NCBI GenBank assembly: GCA_028714735.1
Contig: JAQTLU010000004.1
Location: 124,001 to 188,000 of the forward strand
From: Gallionellaceae bacterium
Lineage (GTDB): Bacteria > Pseudomonadota > Gammaproteobacteria > Burkholderiales > Thiobacillaceae
Length of the DNA stretch: 64,000 nt
Direction of reading: 5' to 3'
In this document: positions 54,290-63,829 of the stretch, piece by piece
How the letters are laid out: each line of letters begins with the position of its first letter
Position numbering within the stretch: position 1 is the first letter of the stretch
Translations under genes and position numbers: made by a program
The notes under the pieces: model-generated
Database searches by the model: none
What the model was told of the DNA's origin: nothing
The model's input: only the letters and a program-made list of their open reading frames with translations

Positions 54290-54879
54290 AGAAACTGTTC
54301 TGGCTGCTGCCCCTGATCTGGCTGTCCGCTTGCAGCGGACTGCCCGGCCCGGCGCAACCGTCGACCTACTATGTGCTCACCGATCCGGGCCCGGTCGAGG
54401 CGTCGCCCAAAACCCTGCCCGGCGTCCTCTTGCTGCGCGAGATGGATGCCTCGGCCTTCTACCAGGAGCCGCGCCTGGCCTACAGCCGGATACCGGGGAC
54501 CCGTGCCAACTACGAATTCGCCTACTGGACCGAATTGCCGGCCAAGCGGCTGACCTGGCTGTTGCGCCAGCGTTTGGAGGCGGCGGGCACCTTCGTGGCG
54601 GTGGCCCCGTTGTCGGGCGGTGTCGTCGGCGACTACCAGCTCAACACCCGGCTGATCGACTTCTACCACGACGCCGCCACGCCGCCCGGCGAGGTATTGC
54701 TGCTGGTCGAGGCCGAGCTGGTCCGGCGCGACCGCGGCGTCCTGCTCGGCCGGCGCATCTTCGTGTCCCAGCAGCCGGTGGCCGCATTCGATGCCGCCGC
54801 CGCCGCCGAGGCGATGAACCGGGCGGCCAATCAGGTCCTCGATGAAATCGTCGCCTGGCTGGGGGAAGCGAACGGGTAA
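54286..54879 (+). CDS. ABC-type transport auxiliary lipoprotein (PqiC/DUF330-like)
   Basis: A 197-residue outer-membrane-type lipoprotein. The lipobox is LSAC in MKKLFWLLPLIWLSACSG, followed by TYYVLTDPGP and the family stretches LPAKRLTWLLRQRLEAAG and YQLNTRLIDFYHDA. DUF330/PqiC proteins pair with MCE transporters as the outer membrane partner, replacing MlaA in this arrangement. It overlaps the MCE gene by 4 bp. Confidence 0.9.
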   Translation: MKKLFWLLPLIWLSACSGLPGPAQPSTYYVLTDPGPVEASPKTLPGVLLLREMDASAFYQEPRLAYSRIPGTRANYEFAYWTELPAKRLTWLLRQRLEAAGTFVAVAPLSGGVVGDYQLNTRLIDFYHDAATPPGEVLLLVEAELVRRDRGVLLGRRIFVSQQPVAAFDAAAAAEAMNRAANQVLDEIVAWLGEANG

Positions 54880-54911
54880 AATAGCGGATTCGTTCGTCCT
54901 GTTTTCCCCGC

Positions 54912-55469
54912 ATGCTGATCTATATCCACGGTTTCAACAGCTCCGCCCAGTCCGGCAAGGCGCGTGAACTCGCCGCCTGGCTGGCGGCGCGCGGCCTCGC
55001 CGAGGCCTGGGCCTGCCCGGACCTGCCGCACCGCCCGGCCGAGGCGATTCGCCTGCTGGAAGGCCTGATCGCCGGCAGCCGGGACCGGGCCAAGCTGATC
55101 GGCAGTTCGCTGGGCGGTTTCTATGCCGCCTACCTGGCCGATAAACACGCCCTCAGGGCGGTCCATATCAACCCGTGCGTCGCCTGCCACGGCAAGCTCG
55201 CCTTCGAGGTCGGCAAGCCGCAGAAGAACTGGCATACCGGCGAGGAATACACCTTTACTGCCGCGCACGCCGACGAGTTGGCCGCCCTTCGGGTCGAACG
55301 ACTGGCGCGGCCGGAAAACCACCTGCTGCTGGTCGAGACCGGCGACGAGGTGCTCGATTACCGCGAGGCGGTCGATTACTTTGACGGCGCCCGCCAGATC
55401 GTCCTGGACGGCGGCGACCATGGCTTTACCCGGTTTACCGACCACATCCCCACCATTCTGGAGTTTTGA
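54912..55469 (+). CDS. YqiA/UPF0227-type alpha/beta-hydrolase
   Basis: A 185-residue small esterase-like protein: IYIHGFNSSAQSGKA at the start, nucleophile elbow GSSLGGFYA (Ser in G-x-S-x-G variant G-S-S-L-G), acid near ETGDEVLDY and catalytic His in GGDHGFTRF. YqiA of E. coli hydrolyses short acyl-CoA substrates, but the physiological role is not known. The stop overlaps the next gene start by one base (TGATG). Confidence 0.88.
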   Translation: MLIYIHGFNSSAQSGKARELAAWLAARGLAEAWACPDLPHRPAEAIRLLEGLIAGSRDRAKLIGSSLGGFYAAYLADKHALRAVHINPCVACHGKLAFEVGKPQKNWHTGEEYTFTAAHADELAALRVERLARPENHLLLVETGDEVLDYREAVDYFDGARQIVLDGGDHGFTRFTDHIPTILEF

Positions 55470-57313
55470 TGTACGTTTTTTACGAGGAAGACGGCGACAT
55501 CAAGGCCGGCACCATCCTGGCCGACAACGACACGTCGTTGCAGCTGGAGTCTCAGCATGGCAAGCGGACCAAGGTGAAGGCGGCCAACGTGCTCCTGCGC
55601 TATCCGGCCCCGGCCCCGGCCGAGGCGATGGAAACGGCCAGGAAGCTGGCCGCCGAGATCGACACCGACTTCCTGTGGGAGGTCGCTGCCGGCAGCGAGT
55701 TCGGCTTCGCCGACCTGGCCGTCGAATACCACGGCAAGACCCCGAACGGCCCCGAGGCCGGTGCGGTGCTGCTGTGCCTGCACTCTGCGCCGATCTACTT
55801 CTACAAGAAGGGCAAGGGCCGCTACAAGGCGGCGCCCGCCGAGGCCCTGGCGGCAGCCAAGGCCGGCCTGGAGCGCAAGGCCCGCGAGGCCGAGCTGCGC
55901 GCCGAGTGGACCGACCAGCTCAAGTCCGGCGGCCTGCCCGAGGCATTCCGGGCCAAGGTCTTCGAGCTGGCCCACAAGCCGGACAAGAACAGCCTGGAAT
56001 ACAAGGCCCTGTTGGACGCCTGCGGTGAGACCGGGCTCAGCCCGGTGCGCCTGCTCGACAAGTGCGGCGCCATCCCGTCGAGCCAGGAATTCCACCTGCA
56101 GGCCTTCCTGCTCGAACACTTTCCGCGCGGCTTCGGTTTCCCCGAGCTGGCCCCACCCGAGCCGCCGCCCGAACTGCCGGCCGGCGATGCGCCGGCATTC
56201 AGCATCGACGACGCCGCCACCACCGAGATCGACGATGCCTTCTCGGTCATCTTCCGGCCCGGTGGCGGCGCCCGCGTCGGCATCCACATCGCCGCCCCGG
56301 CACTCGGCATCGCACCCGGCAGCGAACTGGACCGCCTGGCCGCGACCCGGTTGTCCACCGTCTACATGCCGGGCGGCAAGATCACCATGCTGCCGGAGGG
56401 CCTGGTCGACCGTTACACCCTGGCCGAGAACCGCGATTGCCCGGCGCTCTCGCTCTACGTCGAAGTCGCGGCCGACAGTTCCATCGTCAGCCTGTCGACC
56501 CAGGCCGATGTCATCCGCATCGCCGCCAACCTGCGCCACGAGACCCTGGAGCCGCTGTTCAACGAGGACACCATCAGGAACCCGGCGGCGGCCGACTACC
56601 CGTTCCGCCAGGAGCTGGAATGGCTCTGGGGCTTCGCCTGCCACCTGGAGGCGGCGCGCGGCAAGGCCGACCAGGTCCAGCGCATGGACTACAACTTCAA
56701 GGTCGTCGACGATCGCGTCAGCATCATCCCGCGCGTGCGCGGCAACCCGATCGACAAGCTGGTGTCCGAGCTGATGATCCTGGCCAACAGCCGCTGGGGC
56801 AAGCTGCTGGCCGACCACGAGGTCGCCGGGATGTACCGGGCGCAGAGCCAGGGCAAGGTGCGCATGACCCTGCGGCCGGCCCCGCACGAGGGCCTGGGCC
56901 TGGAGTGCTATGCCTGGAGCACGTCGCCGCTGCGGCGCTATGTCGACCTGATCAACCAGCGCCAGATCCTCGCGGCGGCGCGCGGCGACAAGCCGGTCTA
57001 TGCCGGCAACGACCCGATGCTGTTCGCGGCGATGCGCGATTTCGAGCTGGCCTATGACGCCTACAACGATTTTCAGCGCAAAATGGAACGTTACTGGTGC
57101 CTGCGCTGGCTGATCCAGGAAGGCATCGCGGAAATGGAGGCCGTCGTCTTGAAGGAAAACCTGGTCCGCCTGACCGGACTGCCCATGGTCACCCGGGTCG
57201 TCGGTGCGCCGGCGCTCAATCCGGGCGACGCCATCCGGGTCGCCGTGGCCGATTTCGACCTGCTCGACAACGAGCTGAGCTGTCGTTACCTCGCGTCGGC
57301 GGTGGCCGCCTGA
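55469..57313 (+). CDS. RNB-domain exoribonuclease (RNase II/R superfamily)
   Basis: A 614-residue protein of the RNase II superfamily. An N-terminal domain of about 230 residues precedes the RNB domain. The metal-site stretch FSIDDAATTEIDDAFSV has Asp at the positions of E. coli RNase II Asp201, 209 and 210 but Glu at position 207. Further marks are AENRDCPALSLYVE, LVSELMILANSRWGKLL and YAWSTSPLRRYVDLINQRQ (the RNA-clamping RR-Y). The C-terminal S1 domain appears reduced. It likely degrades mRNA 3'-5'. It is coupled to the esterase gene. Confidence 0.88.
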   Translation: MYVFYEEDGDIKAGTILADNDTSLQLESQHGKRTKVKAANVLLRYPAPAPAEAMETARKLAAEIDTDFLWEVAAGSEFGFADLAVEYHGKTPNGPEAGAVLLCLHSAPIYFYKKGKGRYKAAPAEALAAAKAGLERKAREAELRAEWTDQLKSGGLPEAFRAKVFELAHKPDKNSLEYKALLDACGETGLSPVRLLDKCGAIPSSQEFHLQAFLLEHFPRGFGFPELAPPEPPPELPAGDAPAFSIDDAATTEIDDAFSVIFRPGGGARVGIHIAAPALGIAPGSELDRLAATRLSTVYMPGGKITMLPEGLVDRYTLAENRDCPALSLYVEVAADSSIVSLSTQADVIRIAANLRHETLEPLFNEDTIRNPAAADYPFRQELEWLWGFACHLEAARGKADQVQRMDYNFKVVDDRVSIIPRVRGNPIDKLVSELMILANSRWGKLLADHEVAGMYRAQSQGKVRMTLRPAPHEGLGLECYAWSTSPLRRYVDLINQRQILAAARGDKPVYAGNDPMLFAAMRDFELAYDAYNDFQRKMERYWCLRWLIQEGIAEMEAVVLKENLVRLTGLPMVTRVVGAPALNPGDAIRVAVADFDLLDNELSCRYLASAVAA

Positions 57314-57319
57314 CCCGAC

Positions 57320-58243
57320 ATGGCCGGGCTCGCCATACCGACCGTTCTCGCCAGGGCCTGGGACTGGCTGAAGTGGTTCTTCGGCAGTTTCTTCAATGCG
57401 GCGTTTGCCAGCCTGGGCAGCGCCCTGGTGATGTCGGCCATCGTACATACCCTGATCCTGTTCGGGGTCGGCATCCGGGCGGCGAATCCGGCCCTGTTCC
57501 AGGATACCAGGCCGCTCGAGGTGGTCCTGGTCAACGCCCGCAGCAAGACCGCGCCGCTTGCCCCCGAGGTGCTGGCCCAGGCCAACCTGGACGGTGGCGG
57601 CGATGTCCAGGAGGAGCGCCAGGCCAAGAGTCCGCTGCCGGCCAGCGAGCGCAATGCCATGGCATCGGCCGACACGCTGGAGAGCCAGATCCAGGCCCGG
57701 GTGGCCGAGGCCAGGCGCCTGATGAGCCAGGCGAAATCGGACTACGCGGTCAGCCAGGAACACGACGAGGCGCCCGCCCAGCCCAAGCCGTCGGTGCCGG
57801 CGCCGGTCTCCCTGGCCGAGTCCAGCCTGGAAATGGCGCGCCTGCAGGCGCGCATCAGCACGGAGTGGGAGGCCTACCAGAAGTATCCCCGGCGTGACAA
57901 TGCGGCTGCCCGGGCCAAGGAATACGCCTTCGCCCGCTACGTCGACGATTGGCGCATCAAGGTGGAGCGGGTCGGCAACATGAACTATCCGGAGGCGGCC
58001 AAGCGCGGGGGCATCCACGGCAATCTGCTGCTGACCGTGAGCATCCGGGCCAACGGCAGCCTGGTGGACGTCCAGATCGACCGTTCCTCCGGTTCGCGCA
58101 TCCTCGACGCCGCGGCGATCAAGATCGTCCAGTTGGCGGCGCCGTTTGCGCCGTTCTCCGACGACATGCGCAGGCAGGTCGATATCTTTGAAATATCGCG
58201 CACCTGGCATTTCACCACCAGCGACAGGCTGCAGGACGAATAA
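57320..58243 (+). CDS. TonB-like energy transducer family protein
   Basis: A 307-residue protein with one N-terminal helix ([21 protein letters not shown]), a charged, coiled-coil-rich periplasmic middle ([19 protein letters not shown]), and a C-terminal TonB domain ([29 protein letters not shown] ... [18 protein letters not shown] given here by its key phrases [16 protein letters not shown] and [11 protein letters not shown]). No exbB/exbD genes are adjacent, so it may be an orphan TonB. It begins 6 bp after the exoribonuclease gene. Confidence 0.85.
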   Translation: MAGLAIPTVLARAWDWLKWFFGSFFNAAFASLGSALVMSAIVHTLILFGVGIRAANPALFQDTRPLEVVLVNARSKTAPLAPEVLAQANLDGGGDVQEERQAKSPLPASERNAMASADTLESQIQARVAEARRLMSQAKSDYAVSQEHDEAPAQPKPSVPAPVSLAESSLEMARLQARISTEWEAYQKYPRRDNAAARAKEYAFARYVDDWRIKVERVGNMNYPEAAKRGGIHGNLLLTVSIRANGSLVDVQIDRSSGSRILDAAAIKIVQLAAPFAPFSDDMRRQVDIFEISRTWHFTTSDRLQDE

Positions 58244-58267
58244 GAATAAATTCTGGCGCGATAAATT

Positions 58268-58289
58268 TGCTGAATGTTAAAATTCAGCA
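58268..58289. promoter_or_regulatory. perfect inverted repeat upstream of fbp
   Basis: Arms TGCTGAAT and ATTCAGCA flank a GTTAAA spacer in an A/T-rich gap, 28 bp before the fbp start. Size and spacing suit an operator for a dimeric regulator (for instance a LysR-type such as CbbR), or a 5'-leader hairpin. No T-run follows, so it is not a standard terminator for the TonB-like gene. Confidence 0.5.
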
Positions 58290-58317
58290 TCTCCTAATAT
58301 TCGACGCGAGACCCTAT

Positions 58318-59325
58318 ATGCACACCGGTACCACGCTCACCCAGTTCATCATCGAGGAACAACGCCACATCGCCGGCGCCACCGGTGACTTCACCGCCCT
58401 GCTGAACGACCTGGCCACCGCCATCAAGGTCATCTCCAACGCGGTCAACAAGGGCGCGCTGATCGGCACCATGGGTGCGCTGGACAGCCAGAACATCCAG
58501 GGCGAGACCCAGAAGAAGCTGGACGTGATCACCAACGAGATCATGATCCGCACCAACGAATGGGCCGGCCACCTGGCCGGCATGGCCTCGGAAGAGATGG
58601 ACGAGGTCTACGCCATCCCCAAGCAATACCCGCTCGGCAAGTACCTGCTGGTGTTCGACCCCCTGGACGGTTCCAGCAACGTCGACATCAACATCTCGGT
58701 CGGCACCATCTTCTCCATCCTGCGCGCCCCGGTGCCCAACCGCGTCGCCGCCATGGCCGACTTCCTCCAGCCCGGCACCCAGCAGGTCTGCGCCGGCTAC
58801 GCCCTGTACGGCTCCTCCACCATGCTGGTGCTGACCATGGGCCACGGCGTGAACGGCTTTACCCTGGACCGCGAAGTGGGCGAGTTCCTGCTCACCCACC
58901 CGGACATGAAGGTCCCCGAGGAAACCAAGGAATTTGCCATCAACGCCTCCAACCGCCGCTTCTGGGAGCCTCCGGTCGCGCGTTACGTGGAAGAGTGCCT
59001 GGCCGGCACCGAAGGCCCGCGCGGCAAGGATTTCAACATGCGCTGGGTGGCCTCCATGGTGGCCGAGGTGCATCGCATCCTGACCCGCGGCGGCGTCTTC
59101 ATGTACCCGCGCGACACCAAGGATCCGAGCAAGCCGGGCAAGCTGCGTCTGCTCTACGAGGCCAACCCGATGTCGATGATCGTCGAACAGGCCGGTGGCG
59201 CCTCGTCGACCGGCCACGAGCGCATCCTCGACCTGCAGCCGGAAGGCCTGCACCAGCGGGTGCCGGTGATCCTCGGCTCGAAGAATGAAGTGGAGACCAT
59301 CGTCTCCTACCACAAGGCGGCCTGA
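58318..59325 (+). CDS. fbp: fructose-1,6-bisphosphatase, class I
   Basis: Gluconeogenic and Calvin-cycle phosphatase, 335 residues. The N-terminal [14 protein letters not shown], metal-binding [20 protein letters not shown] and the C-terminal [18 protein letters not shown] identify class I. The ATG at 58318 gives the conserved MHTGTTL start. An inverted repeat is centred about 40 bp upstream. It is convergent with prmC with a 1-bp gap. Together with RegB/RegA it would fit an autotrophic lifestyle, although no RuBisCO gene is visible here. Confidence 0.96.
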   Translation: MHTGTTLTQFIIEEQRHIAGATGDFTALLNDLATAIKVISNAVNKGALIGTMGALDSQNIQGETQKKLDVITNEIMIRTNEWAGHLAGMASEEMDEVYAIPKQYPLGKYLLVFDPLDGSSNVDINISVGTIFSILRAPVPNRVAAMADFLQPGTQQVCAGYALYGSSTMLVLTMGHGVNGFTLDREVGEFLLTHPDMKVPEETKEFAINASNRRFWEPPVARYVEECLAGTEGPRGKDFNMRWVASMVAEVHRILTRGGVFMYPRDTKDPSKPGKLRLLYEANPMSMIVEQAGGASSTGHERILDLQPEGLHQRVPVILGSKNEVETIVSYHKAA

Positions 59326-59326
59326 T

Positions 59327-60166
59327 TCAGGTCCGCCGGCCCCCGCTGACGCGGGGTTGTCCGGCCAGGTCCCGGGCCATGAACACCTCCGCGTAGCCGG
59401 CCCCGGCGAGCAGGGCGGGCACCGTCTCGCCCTGGTCGTAGCCGTGTTCCAGCAGCAGCCAGCCGCCGGGTTCCAGGTGAGCGGGCGCTCGCTTCACGAT
59501 CGCCCGGATGGCATCGAGGCCATCCGCCCCCGAGGCCAGCGCGCCTTTCGGCTCGAAGCGGACGTCGCCCTGGCCGAGGTGGCCGTCGCCTGCGGCGATA
59601 TAGGGCGGGTTGCTGACGATCAGGGCAAACCGGCGTCCGGCCAGGGCCGCGAACAGGTCGCTCTCCAGCCACTCGATCCCGGCCCCCAGGCGTTCCCCGT
59701 TTGCCTGCGCCATGGCCAGGGCGTCGGTGCTGACATCGACCGCGCAGAGCGAGCAGTCCGGCCGTTCCAGTTTCAGGGTGATGGCGATGCAGCCGCTGCC
59801 GGTGCCGATGTCGAGCACCCTGGCGGCATCCGGGCCATGGGACAGCGCGGCGTCGACCAGGTGTTCGGTTTCCGGCCGGGGGATCAGGGTGGCCGGGCTG
59901 ACCCGGAACTTCCTGCCGTAAAACTCCCGCTCGCCCAGGATGTAGGCGACCGGTTCGCCGGCCAGCCGGCGCTCGAACAAGGCATCGAGGGCCGCCAGCT
60001 GTTGCGGGGCCAGCAAATCAGTGTCGTGGGCGATCAGCCAGACCGGCTCGACGCCGAGTGCGGCGGCGGCCAGCACGCGCGCCTCCAGGCGGGCCTCGCG
60101 CGGGGTCAAGCGGAGTGCAGCATCCAGCCGGCCGGCACGGTCGGCCAGATAGACGGCCAGGGTCAC
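59327..60166 (-). CDS. prmC: release factor glutamine methyltransferase PrmC
   Basis: SAM-dependent enzyme that methylates the GGQ glutamine of RF1 and RF2, 279 residues. It has the N-terminal helical domain, the linker PVAYILGEREFYGRKF, PATLIPRPETEHLVD, motif I VLDIGTGSGCIAI and the catalytic NPPY in LIVSNPPYIA. The GTG at 60166 overlaps the stop of the upstream secreted-protein gene. prfA, its usual neighbour, is not adjacent. Confidence 0.95.
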   Translation of the reverse strand: MTLAVYLADRAGRLDAALRLTPREARLEARVLAAAALGVEPVWLIAHDTDLLAPQQLAALDALFERRLAGEPVAYILGEREFYGRKFRVSPATLIPRPETEHLVDAALSHGPDAARVLDIGTGSGCIAITLKLERPDCSLCAVDVSTDALAMAQANGERLGAGIEWLESDLFAALAGRRFALIVSNPPYIAAGDGHLGQGDVRFEPKGALASGADGLDAIRAIVKRAPAHLEPGGWLLLEHGYDQGETVPALLAGAGYAEVFMARDLAGQPRVSGGRRT

Positions 60167-60687
60167 GGCTGCTTGGGGGTGTCGCGTTCTGATGGCAGCT
60201 GGTAGGGCGGCGGCGGGGGCGGATTGTTGAGGCTTTCGCGCCAGTGCGCGAGGTCCTTCTCCATTTTCAGGGACAGTCCCTGCAGATAATGGCCGCCCTC
60301 TTTTTCGATGCGCTTCTGCAGGATGGCCAGCTTGAAGGCCAGTTCGGGCGGCAGGGTGATCTCCTCGTCCGAGCCCTTCAGGGTGGCGATGGACGTGTCC
60401 CACAGGTAGTCGTAGACCATCTGCACCTCCTCCTCGGTAAGGAACTGGCTCAGCGCCCTGACCATGTCCACCAGGCTGGTCTCCGGGGCAGGTGCCAGGC
60501 CATTCTTCGCGGTCGGCGCGGCCTTGGCCGCCGGCGGCGCGACCGGGGGGGCGGCTTCCGGCATGGGCGCGGGGGCCGGAGCGGCGGCATTCGGCGGCGC
60601 AGCCGTGGTTGCCGGTTCGGCGGCCTGAACGGCACCGGCGAGCAGGCCCAGCAGCAGGATCGGTAATGCGGAGTAAGTTTGGGTCAT
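60163..60687 (-). CDS. secreted Ala/Pro-rich protein, unknown function
   Basis: A 174-residue protein with signal peptide (MTQTYSALPILLLGLLAGAVQA), an Ala/Pro-rich linker (residues 24-64) and a helical C-terminal domain (LVDMVRALSQFLTEEEVQMV ... LAFKLAILQKRIEKEGGHYLQ) ending in a proline-rich tail. I do not recognise a family. It overlaps prmC by 4 bp and is divergent from the MMPL transporter gene. Confidence 0.72.
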   Translation of the reverse strand: MTQTYSALPILLLGLLAGAVQAAEPATTAAPPNAAAPAPAPMPEAAPPVAPPAAKAAPTAKNGLAPAPETSLVDMVRALSQFLTEEEVQMVYDYLWDTSIATLKGSDEEITLPPELAFKLAILQKRIEKEGGHYLQGLSLKMEKDLAHWRESLNNPPPPPPYQLPSERDTPKQP

Positions 60688-60784
60688 CGTAATGCACCTT
60701 GCACAGTGGGATGGCGTACGGCCAACCGGTGTTCCAGCATACCTTCCGGACGGGCGCTCATGCACGCGTTTTCTAGGGAGTATC

Positions 60785-63070
60785 ATGGCGAGCGATACTC
60801 ACGATAACGATTCCATGTTTCCCGCACTGGCACGGTTGATCTGGCGTTTCCCCATACTGTTCCTGACCTCGACATTTTTTGTCGTTGCCGGCGCGGCATG
60901 GTATGGCAGCAACGTCATCAAAAGCCTGACCCTGGATCCGGGCTGGGATGTCCCGGGCAGCGGCTCCGCCCTCGCCAGGCAGGCGTTGCGTGACCAACTC
61001 GGCAAGGACGAGACGGCGGTGATCCTGCTGTTCAGCCCTCGGCCGAGCGGTCCGTCCCGAGTCGACGACCCGGCCTACCGGAATGCCGCCGAGGCAGTGC
61101 TGGCGGCGGTCGGACAGAATCCGGACGTGCGCGGAGTGGAAAGCTATTTCAGCAACGCCGATGCCCACATGAAGTCGGCGGCGGGCGACATGAGCTACGC
61201 GGTGGTCTGGCTGGCGCGCGATTCGGACGAGGGGATCGGGGCCTACCAGCGCCTGCGCGGGCAGTTGGCCAGCACGGTGCTGAAGGTCGAGACCGGCGGC
61301 GAACTGGCGACCTACGTCGATGCCCGGGAAAACCTCGAACGCGATGTCCGCAAGGCGGAATGGGTCAGCCTGCTGTTGCTGGCGGTGTTGCTGGTCTGGG
61401 TGTTCGGTTCGCCGACGGCGGCGGCGCTGCCCCTGCTGGTTGGCGGCAGCAGCGTGGTGGTCAGCGCCGCGCTGCTGAAGCTGTTCGCCCAGTTCACCGA
61501 GATCAGCGTCTATGCCGCCAACGTGGTGTCCATGCTGGGACTCGGCCTGGCCATCGATTACGCCCTGTTCATCGTGTCGCGTTACCGGGAAGAACTGGTG
61601 CACGGCGGCGAGCCGCGCCAGATACTGGTCACCACCTTCTGCACCGCCGGCCGCACGGTGGCCTTCAGCGGGCTGACCGTGGCGGTCAGCCTGTTCTGCC
61701 TGCTGATGCTGCCGCAGCGTTTTTTCCAGAACATGGGCCTGGCCGGCGGCATTTCGGTGGTGTCGGCCATGCTGGCCTCGATCCTGATCCTGCCGGCCAT
61801 GTTGACCCTGCTGGGCACGCGCCTGGACAGCCGGGCCCGCCACGGCCCGCTGCGCAGGCGCTGGCGCCTGCGGGCCGACGGCGCCTGGCGCCGTTTCAGC
61901 CACATGGTCATGCACCGTCCGCGCCTGATCCTGGCCGGCTCGCTGCTGGCGCTGGGTCTGATGGGGCTGCCCATACTGCACATGGAGATCGGCCCCGCCG
62001 ACAGCAAGTCGCTGCCCGCCAGTGCGGAAAGCCGCCGCGTCCAGGAGACCCTGGAACGGGCCTTCCCGGATGCCGAACTGAGCCCGCTGGTGCTCAGCCT
62101 GCAGACCCGGGGGCCAGCCGCAGGCGAGGCCGGCCTGTCCGCGCAATTCCATCTGGCCAGTCAACTGGAAGCCATGGCCAACGTGACCCGGGTGGCTGGT
62201 CTGGCCCGGCTGGACGCCTCGCTGTCCCTGGCCGACTACCGACTGCTCTACGACCACCCGGACCAGTTCCCGCTCGCCGCCGCGAGTCTGGCGCAATATG
62301 CCAAGGGCGATCGCTGCTTCATGCTGGTCTACTATCGCAGCGACCCGTCCTCGGTCGAGGCGCGCGACCTGGTCGGCCGCATCCGCGGCCTGGCGCCGCA
62401 GGAGGGCATACGAACGCTGCAGGTCGGCGGCTTCCCCGCCGAGCACCTCGATTACGTCGAGTCGCTGCGCACCTGGACTCCCCGGGTGATCGCCGCCATC
62501 GTCGCGGTGATCGCCGTGCTGCTGTTCCTGATGCTGGGCAGTGTGGTGCTGCCGATCAAGGCCGTGCTGACCAACCTGATCTCGCTGTCCGCCACCTTCG
62601 GCGGCCTGGTCTGGATCTTCCAGGACGGCCATCTCGCCCAATGGCTCGATTTCACGCCCCAGGGCAAGCTGGAAGGCACCGTGCTGGTGTTGATCTTCGC
62701 CAGTGCCTTCGGCCTGTCGATCGACTACGAGGTGTTCCTGCTGTCGCGCATCCGCGAGATGCGCGGGCGGACCGGCGGCGACGCCCGCGCCATCGCCGGC
62801 GGCATGCATCTGAGCGGGCCGATCATCACCCGGGCCGCCCTGCTGATCGGCATCGTCCTGGGCACCTTCGCGATGGGCGACCTGGTATTCATGAAGGCCA
62901 TGGGCATCGGCCTGCTGATCTCGGTGATCGTCGATGCCACCCTGGTGCGCATGCTGCTGGTACCGGCCTCGCTGCGCTTGCTGGGCCACTGGATGTGGTG
63001 GGCCCCGCGACCGCTGCGGGTGTTATATGATCGCTTCCACGCCCATTTCGCATCGAAGCGCCGCCCATGA
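60785..63070 (+). CDS. MMPL-family RND exporter
   Basis: A 761-residue inner-membrane RND protein with two repeats of one plus five helices. Starts at ATG 60785 with GGGAG upstream. Conserved proton-relay type stretches are GLGLAIDYALFIVSRYREEL (first repeat) and FGLSIDYEVFLLSRIREMR (second repeat). MMPL proteins export lipids or hydrophobic molecules. Cotranscription with a LolA-like secreted protein (4-bp overlap) suggests outer-membrane lipid or lipoprotein transport. Its substrate is unknown. Confidence 0.9.
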   Translation: MASDTHDNDSMFPALARLIWRFPILFLTSTFFVVAGAAWYGSNVIKSLTLDPGWDVPGSGSALARQALRDQLGKDETAVILLFSPRPSGPSRVDDPAYRNAAEAVLAAVGQNPDVRGVESYFSNADAHMKSAAGDMSYAVVWLARDSDEGIGAYQRLRGQLASTVLKVETGGELATYVDARENLERDVRKAEWVSLLLLAVLLVWVFGSPTAAALPLLVGGSSVVVSAALLKLFAQFTEISVYAANVVSMLGLGLAIDYALFIVSRYREELVHGGEPRQILVTTFCTAGRTVAFSGLTVAVSLFCLLMLPQRFFQNMGLAGGISVVSAMLASILILPAMLTLLGTRLDSRARHGPLRRRWRLRADGAWRRFSHMVMHRPRLILAGSLLALGLMGLPILHMEIGPADSKSLPASAESRRVQETLERAFPDAELSPLVLSLQTRGPAAGEAGLSAQFHLASQLEAMANVTRVAGLARLDASLSLADYRLLYDHPDQFPLAAASLAQYAKGDRCFMLVYYRSDPSSVEARDLVGRIRGLAPQEGIRTLQVGGFPAEHLDYVESLRTWTPRVIAAIVAVIAVLLFLMLGSVVLPIKAVLTNLISLSATFGGLVWIFQDGHLAQWLDFTPQGKLEGTVLVLIFASAFGLSIDYEVFLLSRIREMRGRTGGDARAIAGGMHLSGPIITRAALLIGIVLGTFAMGDLVFMKAMGIGLLISVIVDATLVRMLLVPASLRLLGHWMWWAPRPLRVLYDRFHAHFASKRRP

Positions 63071-63825
63071 CCGCCAGATACAGTTTGCTGCTCGTCGCCG
63101 GTTTGTCGTTCGGCCAGGCCGCCCAGGCCGATCTCACCCTGATCGGCCGCAGCACCCTGACGACGCTCAACATGCCCAACCAGGGCCGCGAGGCGCTGTA
63201 CGTTAAGAAGAACCAGATGCGCCGCGACCTGACCGACCGGGGCCGTTCCTACAGCTATCTGTACGACCTGAAGAAGAAGGAAGTCGCTTTCGTCGACCAT
63301 TCCCTGCGCCAGGTCGAGATCCATGCCCTGAGCAACGACAAGGCCGGCAAGAACAAGGACATGCGCCTGGAACTCACGCCGACCGGGCGCAAGCATGACC
63401 TGGATGACTGGAATTGCCTGGAGTACACCCTGGCGGCCAGCCTGCCCGCCGAAATGGGCCAGGAACAGGTGACCGTACTTCTGGACGGTCAGGTCTGGCT
63501 CGAACGCAAGGTCAGCGAACGCAAGGAAGTCCTGCCCTTCATCAAGTCGGTCGAGGCCGACGACTTCTTCGTCGGGGCGGTGACGCCGGGCCAGCCGATC
63601 AATGCCCAGGCCCAGGGCATCAACGAGGTCATGCGCCGGGTGCTCGGCAAGGGCATGCTGTGCGCGGCCGACATCCAGCTCAATTACGAGGGCAGCGGCC
63701 CCATGGCCGACCTCGGCCGCCGCATGGCCACCAAGGCCGGCATCGTCTATGAAACGCAGTCGGACGCGCCCCTGGATGACGCCCTGTTCGAGATCCCGGC
63801 CGGCTACCGCGAGGTCCGGCGCTAA
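63067..63825 (+). CDS. secreted LolA-like / DUF4412-type protein
   Basis: A 252-residue exported protein (signal MTARYSLLLVAGLSFGQAAQA) rich in beta strands: LTLIGRSTLTTLNMP, YLYDLKKKEVAFVDHSLRQ, VLLDGQVWLERKV. The layout resembles the LolA/DUF4412 fold of lipid-binding periplasmic proteins, which are often encoded with MMPL exporters. The assignment is by layout and context only. It overlaps the MMPL gene by 4 bp. Confidence 0.65.
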   Translation: MTARYSLLLVAGLSFGQAAQADLTLIGRSTLTTLNMPNQGREALYVKKNQMRRDLTDRGRSYSYLYDLKKKEVAFVDHSLRQVEIHALSNDKAGKNKDMRLELTPTGRKHDLDDWNCLEYTLAASLPAEMGQEQVTVLLDGQVWLERKVSERKEVLPFIKSVEADDFFVGAVTPGQPINAQAQGINEVMRRVLGKGMLCAADIQLNYEGSGPMADLGRRMATKAGIVYETQSDAPLDDALFEIPAGYREVRR

Positions 63826-63829
63826 GTTC

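Noticed and set aside
55376..58210. Very long open frame on the minus strand opposite the exoribonuclease and TonB-like genes
   Set aside because: It is a by-product of high GC at third codon positions. Its translation is low-complexity with no family motif, while the opposite strand carries clear conserved genes.
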